Of a stretch of DNA of 64,000 bases, positions 1 through 9,162 are shown in pieces. The position numbers and the translations under genes were made by a program. The notes under the pieces are model-generated. The model had not been told where the DNA came from. It worked only from the letters and a program-made list of their open reading frames with translations, and ran no database searches. How positions within the stretch are numbered: position 1 is the first letter of the stretch; every line of letters begins with the position of its first letter. This DNA is from a bacterium (GTDB lineage: Bacteria; Pseudomonadota; Gammaproteobacteria; UBA6186; Azoamicaceae): the NCBI GenBank assembly GCA_027364575.1, contig DAHXPC010000004.1, forward strand, positions 83,800-147,799, read 5' to 3'.

Positions 1-1
1 G

Positions 2-121
2 TCATTATCGTATGACCATCGGGTGATTGATGGCGCAGAGGCTGCACGTTTTATTACATTGTTATCCAAGAAATTATCCGATATCACCAGTATCACAACA
101 GCATCTGCAGAAGGAGTATAG
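2..121 (+). CDS. aceF: Dihydrolipoamide acetyltransferase (E2 of pyruvate dehydrogenase), C-terminal tail only
   Basis: Only the last 39 codons lie in the window. They read [15 protein letters not shown], the active-site block of E2 acyltransferases in which the His of DHRV and the Asp of IDG take part in acetyl transfer from lipoyl-lysine to CoA. The stop codon lies two bases before lpdA, as in the usual aceE-aceF-lpdA operon. The upstream part is outside the window, so it cannot be said whether this is the pyruvate enzyme or another 2-oxoacid complex, although PDH is by far the most likely. Confidence 0.85.
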   Translation, partial: SLSYDHRVIDGAEAARFITLLSKKLSDITSITTASAEGV

Positions 122-123
122 CG

Positions 124-1551
124 GTGGAAAAAATTCAAACAGAGGTTGTGGTTTTAGGTTCAGGTCCGGGTGGCTATACGGCGGCTTTTCGTGCGGCTGA
201 TCTTGGGAAAAAAGTGGTTTTGGTTGAGCGCCTACAAATCGATGCGGCTTATCGACTAGGCGGGGTTTGTTTAAATGTAGGATGTATCCCTTCCAAAGCC
301 TTATTACATGCGGCAAAAGTGATTGAAGAAAGCGCAGATTTTAGCAACCATGGCATTCGTTTTGAGTCCCCGACCATTGAATTAGATAAATTAAGAGATT
401 GGAAAGAAAGTGTGGTTAAGCGTTTAACCCAAGGTCTGACCGGTCTGGCTAAACAAAGAAAAGTACAGCTGGTGTATGGCGAAGGAAAATTTATTTCGCC
501 ACACGAATTAGCGGTTCAAACGGCAGAAGGTGTTCAAACAATTATGTTTGACAATGCCGTTATTGCGGTTGGATCACGGCCGATACAACTGCCTTTTTTA
601 CCCGATGATCCGAGAATTATGGACTCGACCGGGGCTTTAGAAATCGCCGACATTCCCCAACGTCTTTTGGTCATTGGCGGTGGTATTATTGGGATGGAAA
701 TGGCGACGGTCTATCATGCATTAGGCTCTAAAATTACGGTTGTCGAACTGATGGACGGTCTATTAGGCAATGTGGATAAAGATATTGCAGCCCCTTTATT
801 TAAACGCGTGAAAAAACGCTATGAAAATATTTTATTAGAAACGAAAGTCACACACGTAGAGGCAAAAGCGGATGGGCTTTGGGTCACTTTTGAAGGGAAA
901 AATGCACCGAGCCAACCCGAGCGTTTTGATCGGGTTTTATCATCGGTAGGGCGTGTGCCTAATGGAAAATGTATTGATGCTGAAAATGCAGGCCTGCAGG
1001 TAGATGACAGAGGCTTTATTGCGGTTGATACACAACAACGGACAAATATTTCACATATTTTTGCAATTGGGGATGTGACGGGTAATCCTATGTTGGCCCA
1101 TAAAGCAATGCCAGAGGGCCGAATTGCGGCAGAAGTGATTGCGGGTAAAAAACATTTCTTTGAGCCCAAATGCATCCCTTCGGTTGCCTATACCGATCCA
1201 GAAGTAGCTTGGGTGGGTGTGACCGAAAATGAAGCAAAAGCGAATAATCTGAATTACGATAAAGGCATATTTCCGTGGATGGCAAGTGGTCGTTCCTTAA
1301 GCTTAGGTCGAGATGAAGGCTTAACAAAGTTGATTTTTGATAAAAATACTCATCGTATTTTAGGTGCCGGAATTGTCGGCCCCAATGCAGGCGATCTGAT
1401 TTCAGAAATTTCATTGGCGATTGAAATGGGCTGTGATGCAGAAGATATTGCCTTAACCATACATCCGCATCCGACCCTTTCTGAAACTATCTGTTTAGCC
1501 ACAGAAGTGTTTGAGGGAACGATTACGGATTTGTATTTACCGAAAAAATAG
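124..1551 (+). CDS. lpdA: Dihydrolipoyl dehydrogenase (E3)
   Basis: This FAD-dependent disulfide oxidoreductase reoxidises the lipoyl group of the 2-oxoacid dehydrogenase complexes and passes electrons to NAD+. The N-terminal FAD loop GSGPGG lies at residues 12-17. The redox pair C49/C54 sits in GGVCLNVGCIPSK. The NAD-binding loop GGGIIG follows near residue 185. The C-terminal interface carries HPHPTLSE with the catalytic His449/Glu454 pair. At 475 residues the length is normal. The GTG start is fixed by an AAGGAG ribosome site at 111-116 and by the two-base gap after aceF, so it is translated as the last gene of the PDH operon. Confidence 0.97.
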   Translation: MEKIQTEVVVLGSGPGGYTAAFRAADLGKKVVLVERLQIDAAYRLGGVCLNVGCIPSKALLHAAKVIEESADFSNHGIRFESPTIELDKLRDWKESVVKRLTQGLTGLAKQRKVQLVYGEGKFISPHELAVQTAEGVQTIMFDNAVIAVGSRPIQLPFLPDDPRIMDSTGALEIADIPQRLLVIGGGIIGMEMATVYHALGSKITVVELMDGLLGNVDKDIAAPLFKRVKKRYENILLETKVTHVEAKADGLWVTFEGKNAPSQPERFDRVLSSVGRVPNGKCIDAENAGLQVDDRGFIAVDTQQRTNISHIFAIGDVTGNPMLAHKAMPEGRIAAEVIAGKKHFFEPKCIPSVAYTDPEVAWVGVTENEAKANNLNYDKGIFPWMASGRSLSLGRDEGLTKLIFDKNTHRILGAGIVGPNAGDLISEISLAIEMGCDAEDIALTIHPHPTLSETICLATEVFEGTITDLYLPKK

Positions 1552-1609
1552 TTAGGCTATTGCCAATAGCACGGGTCGGGAAGGGATAGAATATCGAGTA
1601 GGCTTTCTA

Positions 1610-1635
1610 TATAATTGCGTTTTACGTAACGTAAA
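1610..1635 (+). promoter_or_regulatory. Candidate promoter -10 and perfect palindrome upstream of the GNAT gene
   Basis: TATAAT at 1610-1615 is a perfect sigma70 -10 hexamer, but no good -35 is visible at the right distance. Six bases downstream lies the palindrome TTTACGTAACGTAAA (1621-1635), two 7-base arms around one central A. A palindrome over the expected transcription start, eleven bases before the ATG at 1647, is placed like a repressor operator. The regulator is unknown. Confidence 0.4.
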
Positions 1636-1646
1636 TGTAGCACTGT

Positions 1647-2642
1647 ATGGAAAGCCAGATAAAGAATTTAAGCATTTCGACTTTCTCGAAATTTTCTAAG
1701 CAAAAAATAACGGAAGCTAAACGTTTTGTGTCTACCTGTAAACGTTTAGATAGATGCACGCCGATATTTTATTGGAATAGTATTGCCGATAGAAGAAATC
1801 CCGGCATAAACGAAATTCTAATATCCAACCCAGAAAAAGCCATTGTTGCCTATATTGCTTTATATCATTTTGAAGAAAAAGAAGTGGAAATTACCATTGC
1901 CGCCCATCCTGATTATCGAACAACGGCATTGTATGCGTTAATGTGGGATGAAATAAAACGCGCAGTCGGAAAATATCCGATTCCGATTTCCCGATTTACG
2001 TTTACGTGTAATGAAAAACAACCTTTTTTAAAAGAATATTTGATTCAGCTCGGAGCACATTGCTCGCAATATACCTATAAGTTACAGTTGAGTGCAGCAG
2101 GGTTTGCAAAAATACCCATGCAGGGATCTTTACCGATAGATTTGCGCAGTGCAACGGATGAAGACATCCCCGCCTTATTACATTTAGAAAAGGAATGTTT
2201 TCAGATCCCAGAAGCCATTTACACAGAGCATCTATTGCAAAAATTAAAAGATCCGCAAGAAGACATTATCATGGCTGTACAGGGTGATCGGGTGGTGGGA
2301 AAGCTGCATATCCAAACGGACAAAACGCACGTCTTTTTATATGATTTTTGCGTAGATCCGGTTGATCAAGGAAAAGGGATCGGTGGATATCTATTGTATG
2401 GCGTTTTAAAGAAATTTTTTGCACACAATACAAAGAAAGTTTTTATCGATGTTATAAACATTCAAGATTTAAACTGGTACAAAAAATTTCAGTTTACCTG
2501 TGCGCAGATCTATGAACATTGGAAATTGGCGGCAATCAAAAATCCAGTTAAAGAACGTGAAAAACAATTGGATACATTATTGCTCAATTTTCATTCTCCT
2601 CAAGTTCAAGATCAACTGTCTCCCACTTTTTATAAACATTAG
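1647..2642 (+). CDS. GNAT-family N-acetyltransferase, probably with two tandem GNAT folds
   Basis: The C-terminal half (about residues 150-300) is a clear GNAT domain: a beta-strand FCVDPVDQGKGIGGYLL carries the acetyl-CoA-binding Q/RxxGxG/A motif, followed by the usual helix. The N-terminal half (about 60-140) contains ITIAAHPDYRTTALYALMW, which looks like a degenerate second motif A lacking the glycines, so the protein may be a double GNAT with one dead half. At 331 residues it is twice the length of a single GNAT. The substrate is unknown. There is no strong ribosome site. The symporter gene putP follows after nine bases, suggesting co-transcription. Confidence 0.75.
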   Translation: MESQIKNLSISTFSKFSKQKITEAKRFVSTCKRLDRCTPIFYWNSIADRRNPGINEILISNPEKAIVAYIALYHFEEKEVEITIAAHPDYRTTALYALMWDEIKRAVGKYPIPISRFTFTCNEKQPFLKEYLIQLGAHCSQYTYKLQLSAAGFAKIPMQGSLPIDLRSATDEDIPALLHLEKECFQIPEAIYTEHLLQKLKDPQEDIIMAVQGDRVVGKLHIQTDKTHVFLYDFCVDPVDQGKGIGGYLLYGVLKKFFAHNTKKVFIDVINIQDLNWYKKFQFTCAQIYEHWKLAAIKNPVKEREKQLDTLLLNFHSPQVQDQLSPTFYKH

Positions 2643-2651
2643 GCTTATCTT

Positions 2652-4136
2652 ATGAACTTACCGGCTATTCATCTTTCCAGTGATACTTCATCGCTCGTCG
2701 CCTTTGTGATTTACATGGGCATTGTTATGTTAGTCGGCGTGGTCGCTTTTATGGCCACCCGAAATTTATCAGATTACGTGTTGGGCGGACGTCGTTTAGG
2801 GGGGGCTGTTGCGGCTTTAAGCGCGGGTGCATCCGACATGAGCTCTTGGCTATTAATGGGGTTGCCGGGCGTTATTTATGCTGATGGCCTGCGCCAGATC
2901 TGGGTGTCTATTGGTTTGACGATAGGGGCGTATGCCTGCTGGCGGTTAATTGCTAAGCGTTTACGGATTTATTCTGAAATCGCAAATGATTCGGTGACGG
3001 TTCCGGCTTTTCTCGATAACCGTTTTAGAGATACTTCAAAAAGTATTCGAATGATTGCGGCTTTAGCGACTTTATTATTTTTTGTTTTTTATGTGGCCTC
3101 CGGCTTATATGCCAGTGGGATATTGTTAAGCTTAACCTTTGGATTAGAGTATCAGCAGGCGCTATGGTTAGGCGCTGCCGTTATTATGCTTTATACCTCG
3201 ATTGGGGGGTTTTTGGCTGTGAGCTGGACAGATTTTTTTCAAGGCAATTTAATGCTGGTTTGTTTATTAGTAGCGCCACTGTTTGCGATCCACAGTGTTG
3301 GCGGCTGGGAAATTGGTTTAGCCAAAATCATTCATTTAAAACCTGATTATTTAAGTCTCAGCAAAGACTTGTCTATTTTGAAGGTGATTAGCTTGATGTC
3401 TTGGGGGCTAGGCTATTTTGGGATGCCGCATATTTTAGTTCGATTTATGGCGGTCAAAACCGTCAAGGAAATTCCACTCGCAAGGCGAGTCTGCATTGGC
3501 TGGATGGGCTTATCTTTGATAGGGGCTGTACTGGTGGGTATGGTAGGGGCCATCCATTTTTGTGCATCTCCGTTAGGGAACGCTGAGACGGTCTTCATGG
3601 AACTGTCTAAAGAGGTCTTTCCCCCTTGGATTATGGGCATTATTTTAGCGGCTATTTTATCTTCGAGTATGTGTGCCATTGATTCGCAAATGTTGGCTGC
3701 CTCTAGTGCATTAACCGAAGATTTTTATCGCACGCTTTTTAGAAAAAAAGCCTCAGAACGTGAATTAATGATGGTTGGGCGAATCACTGTATTACTGATT
3801 GCCATCGTGGCGATTAGTATTGCCAGCAAGCCCAGCCAAAGCATTATGGATTTGGTGGCTTTTGCGTGGGCAGGGCTAGGTGCGACCTTTAGTGCGCCGG
3901 TTGTATTTTCTTTATATTGGAAGCGTGCCACGCGTAATAGTATTGTAGTTGGAATGATAGCGGGCGCGAGTACCGTTATTCTGTGGCGGCACCTTGAGCT
4001 GAGTCATCTGATGTATGAAATTTTACCTGGGGTAATGGTATCCAGTTTTGCATTGGTGATAACGGCACTATGGGATAAAGCGCCCGATATCGCGATTATG
4101 CAGGATTTTAAAAAAGTACAAGATATGGCAGCGTAA
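2652..4136 (+). CDS. putP: Sodium/proline symporter
   Basis: A member of the sodium:solute symporter family that imports proline with Na+ across the inner membrane. The N-terminus reads DYVLGGRRLGG then LSAGASDMSSWLLMGLPG, the Na+/substrate-binding region of PutP (TM2). About twelve or thirteen hydrophobic segments follow over 494 residues, the family length. It lies nine bases downstream of the GNAT gene and probably shares its promoter. No putA-like proline dehydrogenase is in the window. Proline use as a carbon source fits an amino-acid-consuming intracellular lifestyle, but that is inference. Confidence 0.93.
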   Translation: MNLPAIHLSSDTSSLVAFVIYMGIVMLVGVVAFMATRNLSDYVLGGRRLGGAVAALSAGASDMSSWLLMGLPGVIYADGLRQIWVSIGLTIGAYACWRLIAKRLRIYSEIANDSVTVPAFLDNRFRDTSKSIRMIAALATLLFFVFYVASGLYASGILLSLTFGLEYQQALWLGAAVIMLYTSIGGFLAVSWTDFFQGNLMLVCLLVAPLFAIHSVGGWEIGLAKIIHLKPDYLSLSKDLSILKVISLMSWGLGYFGMPHILVRFMAVKTVKEIPLARRVCIGWMGLSLIGAVLVGMVGAIHFCASPLGNAETVFMELSKEVFPPWIMGIILAAILSSSMCAIDSQMLAASSALTEDFYRTLFRKKASERELMMVGRITVLLIAIVAISIASKPSQSIMDLVAFAWAGLGATFSAPVVFSLYWKRATRNSIVVGMIAGASTVILWRHLELSHLMYEILPGVMVSSFALVITALWDKAPDIAIMQDFKKVQDMAA

Positions 4137-4174
4137 AGTCGCCATAGGATACTGTCATTGTTGCGGAGAAATGT

Positions 4175-4390
4175 GTGTTTACTGAAACAGAAAAACTTGC
4201 TACGCATTCCAGCAAAGAAAATTTAAGTAGGCTGCAATTTAATCTGGATATTGCGCAGCGTATTTGCGCGCTTATCTACACTAATACCGATTGCCGCCAC
4301 CGCCCAAGCCGCCGTTTCCCCCACTGCGGAATTGTTGCCAGCAAAGACGCCCAATCCTCATTCCCCGTAGATAAAAAATCAGCCCATTAA
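4175..4390 (+). CDS. Possible small ORF, unrecognised
   Basis: A 71-codon frame begins at GTG with a GGAG ribosome site at 4165-4168, six bases upstream. The predicted product has no recognisable domain. The first 35 residues look protein-like, while the second half is rich in Arg, His, Ser and Cys and reads like non-coding sequence. On the other strand the same DNA encodes a glycine-rich tail (4281-4340). It may be a remnant of a lost gene in the putP / 4426 gap. Confidence 0.15.
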   Translation: MFTETEKLATHSSKENLSRLQFNLDIAQRICALIYTNTDCRHRPSRRFPHCGIVASKDAQSSFPVDKKSAH

Positions 4391-4425
4391 AGCGTTGAGG
4401 GAACATGCTAGGCGAGTTTGACAAA

Positions 4426-4848
4426 CTATGGCCTTTTTTTGTGCTTTCCTTGACTAGATGCTGGCTTAGGATTGTGTGCAGAATGTCTTTGAGGCGTAGG
4501 TCTTGAGGAAAATTGCATACCCTTACCATTCATTTGCATAGCGTCACTTCTCGCTTGTAGCATACGTTCATGTATTTCGTGTTCTGCTTGGGCGGAGGGA
4601 CTTTGATATTGTTTAAGATCATGACTGAGATTTTTGACGACATTTTCTAGGAAATGGATGGTGCTTTTTAATTTCTTGTGTTCTTCTAGAAAAAATTCAT
4701 TAATAATCACAAGCTCATAATTCAAATTTGCATCTTTCTTTGCTTGCAGTAAAGCTTTTGCTAACTCTTTTTCTATTTCAGCTCTGACTGTCGTTTCAAA
4801 GAGAAGCTTAGATTCTAGATCTTTTATAGGCTTGCTTTCGTTAACCAT
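4426..4848 (-). CDS. Small coiled-coil protein of unknown function
   Basis: The 140-residue product is not recognised. Residues 1-85 are strongly helical with heptad-like Leu/Ile spacing (KELAKALLQAKKDANLNYEL, then HKKLKSTIHFLENVVKNL), so a coiled coil is likely. The last 45 residues are polar and basic, rich in Pro, Ser, Gln and His, ending HKKRP, and look disordered. No signal peptide or membrane segment is seen. An AGGGG ribosome site precedes the ATG. Small soluble coiled-coil proteins with a disordered basic tail occur among secreted substrates of Legionellales, but nothing here proves secretion. Confidence 0.55.
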   Translation of the reverse strand: MVNESKPIKDLESKLLFETTVRAEIEKELAKALLQAKKDANLNYELVIINEFFLEEHKKLKSTIHFLENVVKNLSHDLKQYQSPSAQAEHEIHERMLQARSDAMQMNGKGMQFSSRPTPQRHSAHNPKPASSQGKHKKRP

Positions 4849-5002
4849 TTTTATCCCCTGATCTTATCCCTTAAACCATCCTAGGTAATGTATACCCTAA
4901 GCTTAGCAGAATATATGTAAATTGGATAAATATATTGACCGGGGATTGTTCTAGTTTAATCTTCTGGTGTTAGTTATCCTAAAAAAGCGTGCAGCTGCTC
5001 CG

Positions 5003-5959
5003 TTAGATAGCCCCGCTTTCACAGGATAAGCGGATTTCTTTACCTAAAGTTAATGTGGCAGGGGTCCCTATAGGCATAGGATGGTTAATCAGCCCGTGTC
5101 CCATACCTGGAAATGAGATGACCGGGACCTGCAATTTTTCCGCAAATCGCCTGATCGCATAAGGGCAAAAATCGCTGCCATCTTTCTCTTTTTCGGGGAT
5201 AAAATCGCCTAATATTAAAGCTTTGATACCTGTTAATATCCCGGCTTGGTATAAATGTTCCAAAGATCTATCTAAACGATAGCCGCGTTCTCTGACATCT
5301 TCTAAAAATAAAAATTTACCTTTGGTCTCAATTTGCCAATTGGTGCCAATACTATGTTCAACTAAACATAAATTGCCGCCGGTCATGGATGCGGTTATCG
5401 ATTGCGCGATGTTTGCCTGTATATTGAGCGGCGTTAAGGTATCGTAATTTAAAATTGGTTGGCCAAATATTAATTGTTGCATTTCGATGAGCGATGGCTC
5501 GTGTTTTTCAGGTTCATGAATAAATTGAAATAAACATTTTCCATGGATGGTTGGCCATCCCCATTTTTGGTTCATGAATATATGCAATGCGGTTATATCG
5601 CTAAAGCCGATAAATAATTTTGGCGTTTTTGGTGGGGGCAGTGGGTTTAGCAAAGGGATTAAACGGGAAGACCCGTAACCACCGCGCATACACCAAATGG
5701 CTTGGCTCTTTTCATTGCGACACGCCTCATAAAAATGGTTTGCCCGATATTCATCGGTATTGGCACAGAAAGGATCAGAGCCATTATCAATTAGCCATTG
5801 AGAGGTCTTCTTTAGTTCAGAAGGTAAGATAGGGTTAAGGCCAAGGCTTATTAAAAATTCCGCCGCTTGTTGTAAATCACCTGAGGTAAATCCAGCACTG
5901 GCTGGGGCGATGATTTCGACACTATCCCCTGGTTTTAAAGCGGCCCACGTTTTATTCAT
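5003..5959 (-). CDS. ldcA: LD-carboxypeptidase, peptidase family S66
   Basis: Cleaves the terminal D-Ala from tetrapeptide stems during murein recycling, normally in the cytoplasm. The family landmarks are present: CMRGGYGSSRL (about residues 90-100), the nucleophile elbow GFSDIT with Ser120, a Glu in FLFLEDVRERGYRLDR, and the His in GMGHGLINHPMPIG near the C-terminus, completing the Ser-Glu-His triad. The length of 318 residues is normal and no signal peptide is seen. It starts 14 bases after the bamD stop and is probably co-transcribed with it. MccF-type immunity proteins share this fold, but the housekeeping neighbourhood favours LdcA. Confidence 0.88.
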   Translation of the reverse strand: MNKTWAALKPGDSVEIIAPASAGFTSGDLQQAAEFLISLGLNPILPSELKKTSQWLIDNGSDPFCANTDEYRANHFYEACRNEKSQAIWCMRGGYGSSRLIPLLNPLPPPKTPKLFIGFSDITALHIFMNQKWGWPTIHGKCLFQFIHEPEKHEPSLIEMQQLIFGQPILNYDTLTPLNIQANIAQSITASMTGGNLCLVEHSIGTNWQIETKGKFLFLEDVRERGYRLDRSLEHLYQAGILTGIKALILGDFIPEKEKDGSDFCPYAIRRFAEKLQVPVISFPGMGHGLINHPMPIGTPATLTLGKEIRLSCESGAI

Positions 5960-5973
5960 ATTTTAATGCGTTT

Positions 5974-6747
5974 TTAGGGATGCAATTTTTTGGCATCTAC
6001 ACTGTCTGGGAAATTAGTCTCTAATGTTTTTAATGCACTTTCAGCAAGTTGTTGCATACCTAAACGACGGTAGGAAACCACCATTGCAGAAAGTGCTTTG
6101 GGTACAACATCGGTATTTGCAAAATGTTTGACAATATAATTGGCTCTATTTGCTGCTGAAAGATAAGCACCGCGTTTTACGTAATATTCAACAATTTGTA
6201 TTTCATGATTGGCTAATTGATTGCGCAAGAAAACCATACGTTTTTTTGCATCAGCGGCATATTGGCTCTTTGGAAAACGGTCTACAACTTCTTTAAAAGC
6301 ATCGAAAGACTCTTGTGCGCTTGCAGGATCTCTGGCACTTTTATCGAGCGGAAAATATCGAAAGCTAAAGCTATAGTTTTGATCGAAGGTAATTAATCCT
6401 TTTAAGTAATAGGCATAATCAACCGTTGCATGATGCGGATTCATACGGATAAAGCGATCGGCAGCAGAAAGCGCTAATGCTGAATCATTTTGTTTATAAT
6501 ACGCATGAATTAACCCAAGCTGGGCTTTATCCGAATATTCGCCATAGGGAAAACGGGCTTCTAACGCTTCAAAGTCTTTAGCGGCTTGTGTAAAATTTTC
6601 TTTGGACACATTTTTTTCAGCCCGTGCGTATATTTCTGAGGCAGACATACCCTTATAAATATCTTTATTATCGGTTTTACAGCCCGTTAACAATAGGGTA
6701 GCAAGTAAGGTTATCAGAATACGTGTATTAAACAATAGAAGCCCCAT
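5974..6747 (-). CDS. bamD: Outer-membrane assembly lipoprotein BamD
   Basis: Essential lipoprotein of the BAM complex that helps insert beta-barrel proteins such as the porin and autotransporter elsewhere in this window. The N-terminus is a hydrophobic stretch ending in the lipobox LLTGC, with Cys23 as the predicted lipidated residue. TPR-like helical pairs follow, including YARAEKNVSKENFTQAAKDF, FPYGEYSDKAQLGLIHAYYK and FPKSQYAADAKKRM. The length of 257 residues is typical. It is divergent from rluD, the arrangement also found in E. coli. Confidence 0.93.
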   Translation of the reverse strand: MGLLLFNTRILITLLATLLLTGCKTDNKDIYKGMSASEIYARAEKNVSKENFTQAAKDFEALEARFPYGEYSDKAQLGLIHAYYKQNDSALALSAADRFIRMNPHHATVDYAYYLKGLITFDQNYSFSFRYFPLDKSARDPASAQESFDAFKEVVDRFPKSQYAADAKKRMVFLRNQLANHEIQIVEYYVKRGAYLSAANRANYIVKHFANTDVVPKALSAMVVSYRRLGMQQLAESALKTLETNFPDSVDAKKLHP

Positions 6748-6934
6748 TTACAATTAGCGTACAATTGCGTAAGTTTAACCGAAGATAGGTCTTGTCGCAA
6801 TTAATTGCGTTTTTCGCCATTAAGCGTTCTGTTTTAGGGGGTATTGGATTTAGTTTCTTAACTATCTCTAAAGTTGAGTGCTGTATATTTTTCTTGATTT
6901 TCATATAAGGTTAATGTAAGCTGGTTTTCGTACT

Positions 6935-7888
6935 ATGAGTGAACCCACTGAACACATTTTATTAGCAGCTGAAGTATCAGCAGAATTGTCTGGAAAACGA
7001 CTTGACCAGGCTATGGCTTTAGCGTTTCCGCAACATTCCCGTTCGCGTCTAAAAGACTTTATTGAAAAAAACCAAGTGACCGTCAATGGAAACTGTAAAC
7101 GTCCGCGCGATAAAGTGCATGAAGGCGATCGGATTGAGGTGGATGCTTACATTGAGGTGGTGCTTGATTGGGTGGGTGAAGCGATTAACTTAGACATCAT
7201 TTATGATGACGAGCATATCGTTGTGATAAATAAACCTGCCAATTTTGTGGTACATCCGGCAACGGGCAATAGACAGGGCACCTTAACGAACGCTTTACTG
7301 TATCTCTATCCCAGCTTAAATCAAATTCCAAGGGCGGGGGTTGTACATCGATTAGACAAAGACACTACCGGCCTAATGGTGATTGCAAAATCTTTAGTGG
7401 CGCAAACAAAACTCGTCGCCCAATTACAAGCCAGAACCGTTAAGCGTGTGTATGAAACCGTGGTGTATGGCAGTGTGTTGTCTGGATCGACGGTGGATGC
7501 GCCAATGGGAAGAGATCCGCATGATAGGGTGAAGATGGCGGTTGTGGAAACCGGCAAGCGCGCAGTGACACATTATCGAGTGATTGAAAGGTTTAAAGCC
7601 CATACCCATCTTAAAGTTCAGCTAGAAACAGGTCGAACACACCAAATTCGTGTCCATATGGCGCATGTTTATCATCCGATTATCGGGGACAAAGTCTATG
7701 GCGGGCGTTTGCGTTTACCCCCGAATTCCAGCGAAACATTACGGGACTGTCTAAGGACATTTCCAAGACAAGCATTGCATGCAAAAAGCTTAACCCTGAT
7801 ACATCCGGCTACCAATGAAGAAATGAGTTGGGAAGTGCCGATCCCTAAGGATATGCAACAGCTATTAGAGACCCTTCGAGCTTCTTAA
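6935..7888 (+). CDS. rluD: 23S rRNA pseudouridine synthase D
   Basis: Forms pseudouridines in helix 69 of 23S rRNA. An S4 RNA-binding domain occupies about residues 18-75 (RLDQAMALAFPQHSRSRLKDFI). The catalytic domain holds HRLDKDTTGLMV with catalytic Asp141, and TGRTHQIRVHMA further on. The length is 317 residues. The rluD/bamD divergent pair shares a roughly 190-base spacer that should hold both promoters. Confidence 0.94.
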   Translation: MSEPTEHILLAAEVSAELSGKRLDQAMALAFPQHSRSRLKDFIEKNQVTVNGNCKRPRDKVHEGDRIEVDAYIEVVLDWVGEAINLDIIYDDEHIVVINKPANFVVHPATGNRQGTLTNALLYLYPSLNQIPRAGVVHRLDKDTTGLMVIAKSLVAQTKLVAQLQARTVKRVYETVVYGSVLSGSTVDAPMGRDPHDRVKMAVVETGKRAVTHYRVIERFKAHTHLKVQLETGRTHQIRVHMAHVYHPIIGDKVYGGRLRLPPNSSETLRDCLRTFPRQALHAKSLTLIHPATNEEMSWEVPIPKDMQQLLETLRAS

Positions 7889-7954
7889 CTTGACGTTCTG
7901 CAGCACAACCTCTTAAAATTAGCAAAATTTTGTAAATGCGATTATTGGTTTTAT

Positions 7955-8917
7955 ATGTGTCGAATAGTATGTCTTTTATGTTTAAGCCTATTTTCTTTTT
8001 TCCCGGCATGGGGTAATACAATCGATCAAGCCAATGCTAAAACGATAGGTATTAGCCAAATGGTGGAACATCCGGCCTTAGATGCCGTTCGCGAAGGGTT
8101 GTTTGCTGCTTTAAAAAAGCACGGCTATGAGCCAGATAAAAATTTAAAAGTTTATTATGAGAATGCACAAGGTAATATAGTCACCTCTACTCAAATTGCA
8201 ACAAAATTATTAAGCATACCTTTAGATGTGATTGTGGGCATTTCAACGTCTTCTGCGCAAACGGTCTTGTATGCGGCAAAACGGCAAAACAACACCGTGC
8301 CAATTGTGTTTGCCGCGGTGAATGATGCTAAAGCGGCAAAATTACAGCCGGGCGAGTCTCATTATCCGATTAGCGGCATTACCGATACGCCAAATTTAGA
8401 AGCGATTGTACGAATCATGCAAAAAATGCTCACCGTAAAAAAACTCGGATTTTTATATAATCCTTCTGAGCCCAATTCTGTTTCTACATTAAATAGCTTG
8501 AAAGCATTGGTCGAAAATAAGGGTATTCATCTTCACGCAGTGGCCATTTCTTCTACCAAAGATGTTGCCCAAGCCATGCAGAGTTTAATTGGTAAAGCAG
8601 ATGCTCTGTATCTTCCGCAAGACAATATGGTGGTTTCGGCCATTGAAACGGTAGTGAATATTGCCAACCAGCCAACTTCAGGACCCCTCGGTGCGTTACC
8701 GCTTTTTTGTAATGATCCGCTGTTGATAGAAAGAGGCGTTTTGGCAGCCGTTGGTTTTGATTATTATGAAATAGGAAAAGAAACCGGCGAAATGGTTGTA
8801 AAACTATTGAAGGGTGAAAAAATCAAAGATCTGCCTATGCATAATCCGGCAACCCTTAAAACGGTCATCAATAGTCCGTTGGCCGAAAAATTGAAATTAA
8901 TTATTCCAAAGTTGTAA
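7955..8917 (+). CDS. ABC transporter substrate-binding protein, COG2984/TrpX type (copy 1)
   Basis: A periplasmic binding protein of the ABC_sub_bind (COG2984) family. The first 20 residues (MCRIVCLLCLSLFSFFPAWG) form a signal peptide. The mature part opens with IGISQMVEHPALDAVREG and contains VGISTSSAQTVLYA and an NDPLLIERGVLAAVGFDYYEIGKETG segment, all typical of this family. Characterised members bind tryptophan or other small amino-acid-like ligands. No permease or ATPase gene lies nearby, so its partner transporter must be elsewhere or it acts alone. A paralogue lies at 11524. Confidence 0.85.
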   Translation: MCRIVCLLCLSLFSFFPAWGNTIDQANAKTIGISQMVEHPALDAVREGLFAALKKHGYEPDKNLKVYYENAQGNIVTSTQIATKLLSIPLDVIVGISTSSAQTVLYAAKRQNNTVPIVFAAVNDAKAAKLQPGESHYPISGITDTPNLEAIVRIMQKMLTVKKLGFLYNPSEPNSVSTLNSLKALVENKGIHLHAVAISSTKDVAQAMQSLIGKADALYLPQDNMVVSAIETVVNIANQPTSGPLGALPLFCNDPLLIERGVLAAVGFDYYEIGKETGEMVVKLLKGEKIKDLPMHNPATLKTVINSPLAEKLKLIIPKL

Positions 8918-9162
8918 ATACATATTATCAAAAATCATTTTTATGTGATCTATTCCATAAGCCTCCGTCTGATTTCACGCTGCTTTGCAGCTATCCACTG
9001 GCTCTTCGTTTTCGTCATTTGTGGCTTTCCTTGGCTCATCCTTAGAAAAGGAGGGATAAGGAAATAGTCATAATTGTCTACTATAAATAATATAAATGCG
9101 TAAAGCTTTACCGTGCCATTGATAGTGGCTGGATGTCATTATTTGTTGTAAAGGAATACCCA

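Noticed and set aside
1555..1570. Inverted repeat after lpdA as a terminator
   Set aside because: GCTATTG/CAATAGC has a one-base loop and no following T run, so it cannot form a normal rho-independent terminator.
4281..4529. Minus-strand frame ending in a glycine-rich tail (GGNGGLGGGGNRY)
   Set aside because: It mostly overlaps the better supported 140-residue gene in another frame. The tail alone could be a remnant of a lost gene end, but there is no start or homologous part to support it.
8970..9060. Minus-strand 29-codon basic ORF and a plus-strand AGGAGG in the gap before the autotransporter
   Set aside because: The small ORF lacks a properly spaced ribosome site, and no start codon follows the plus-strand AGGAGG. 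The gap may hold gene debris, but this cannot be supported.
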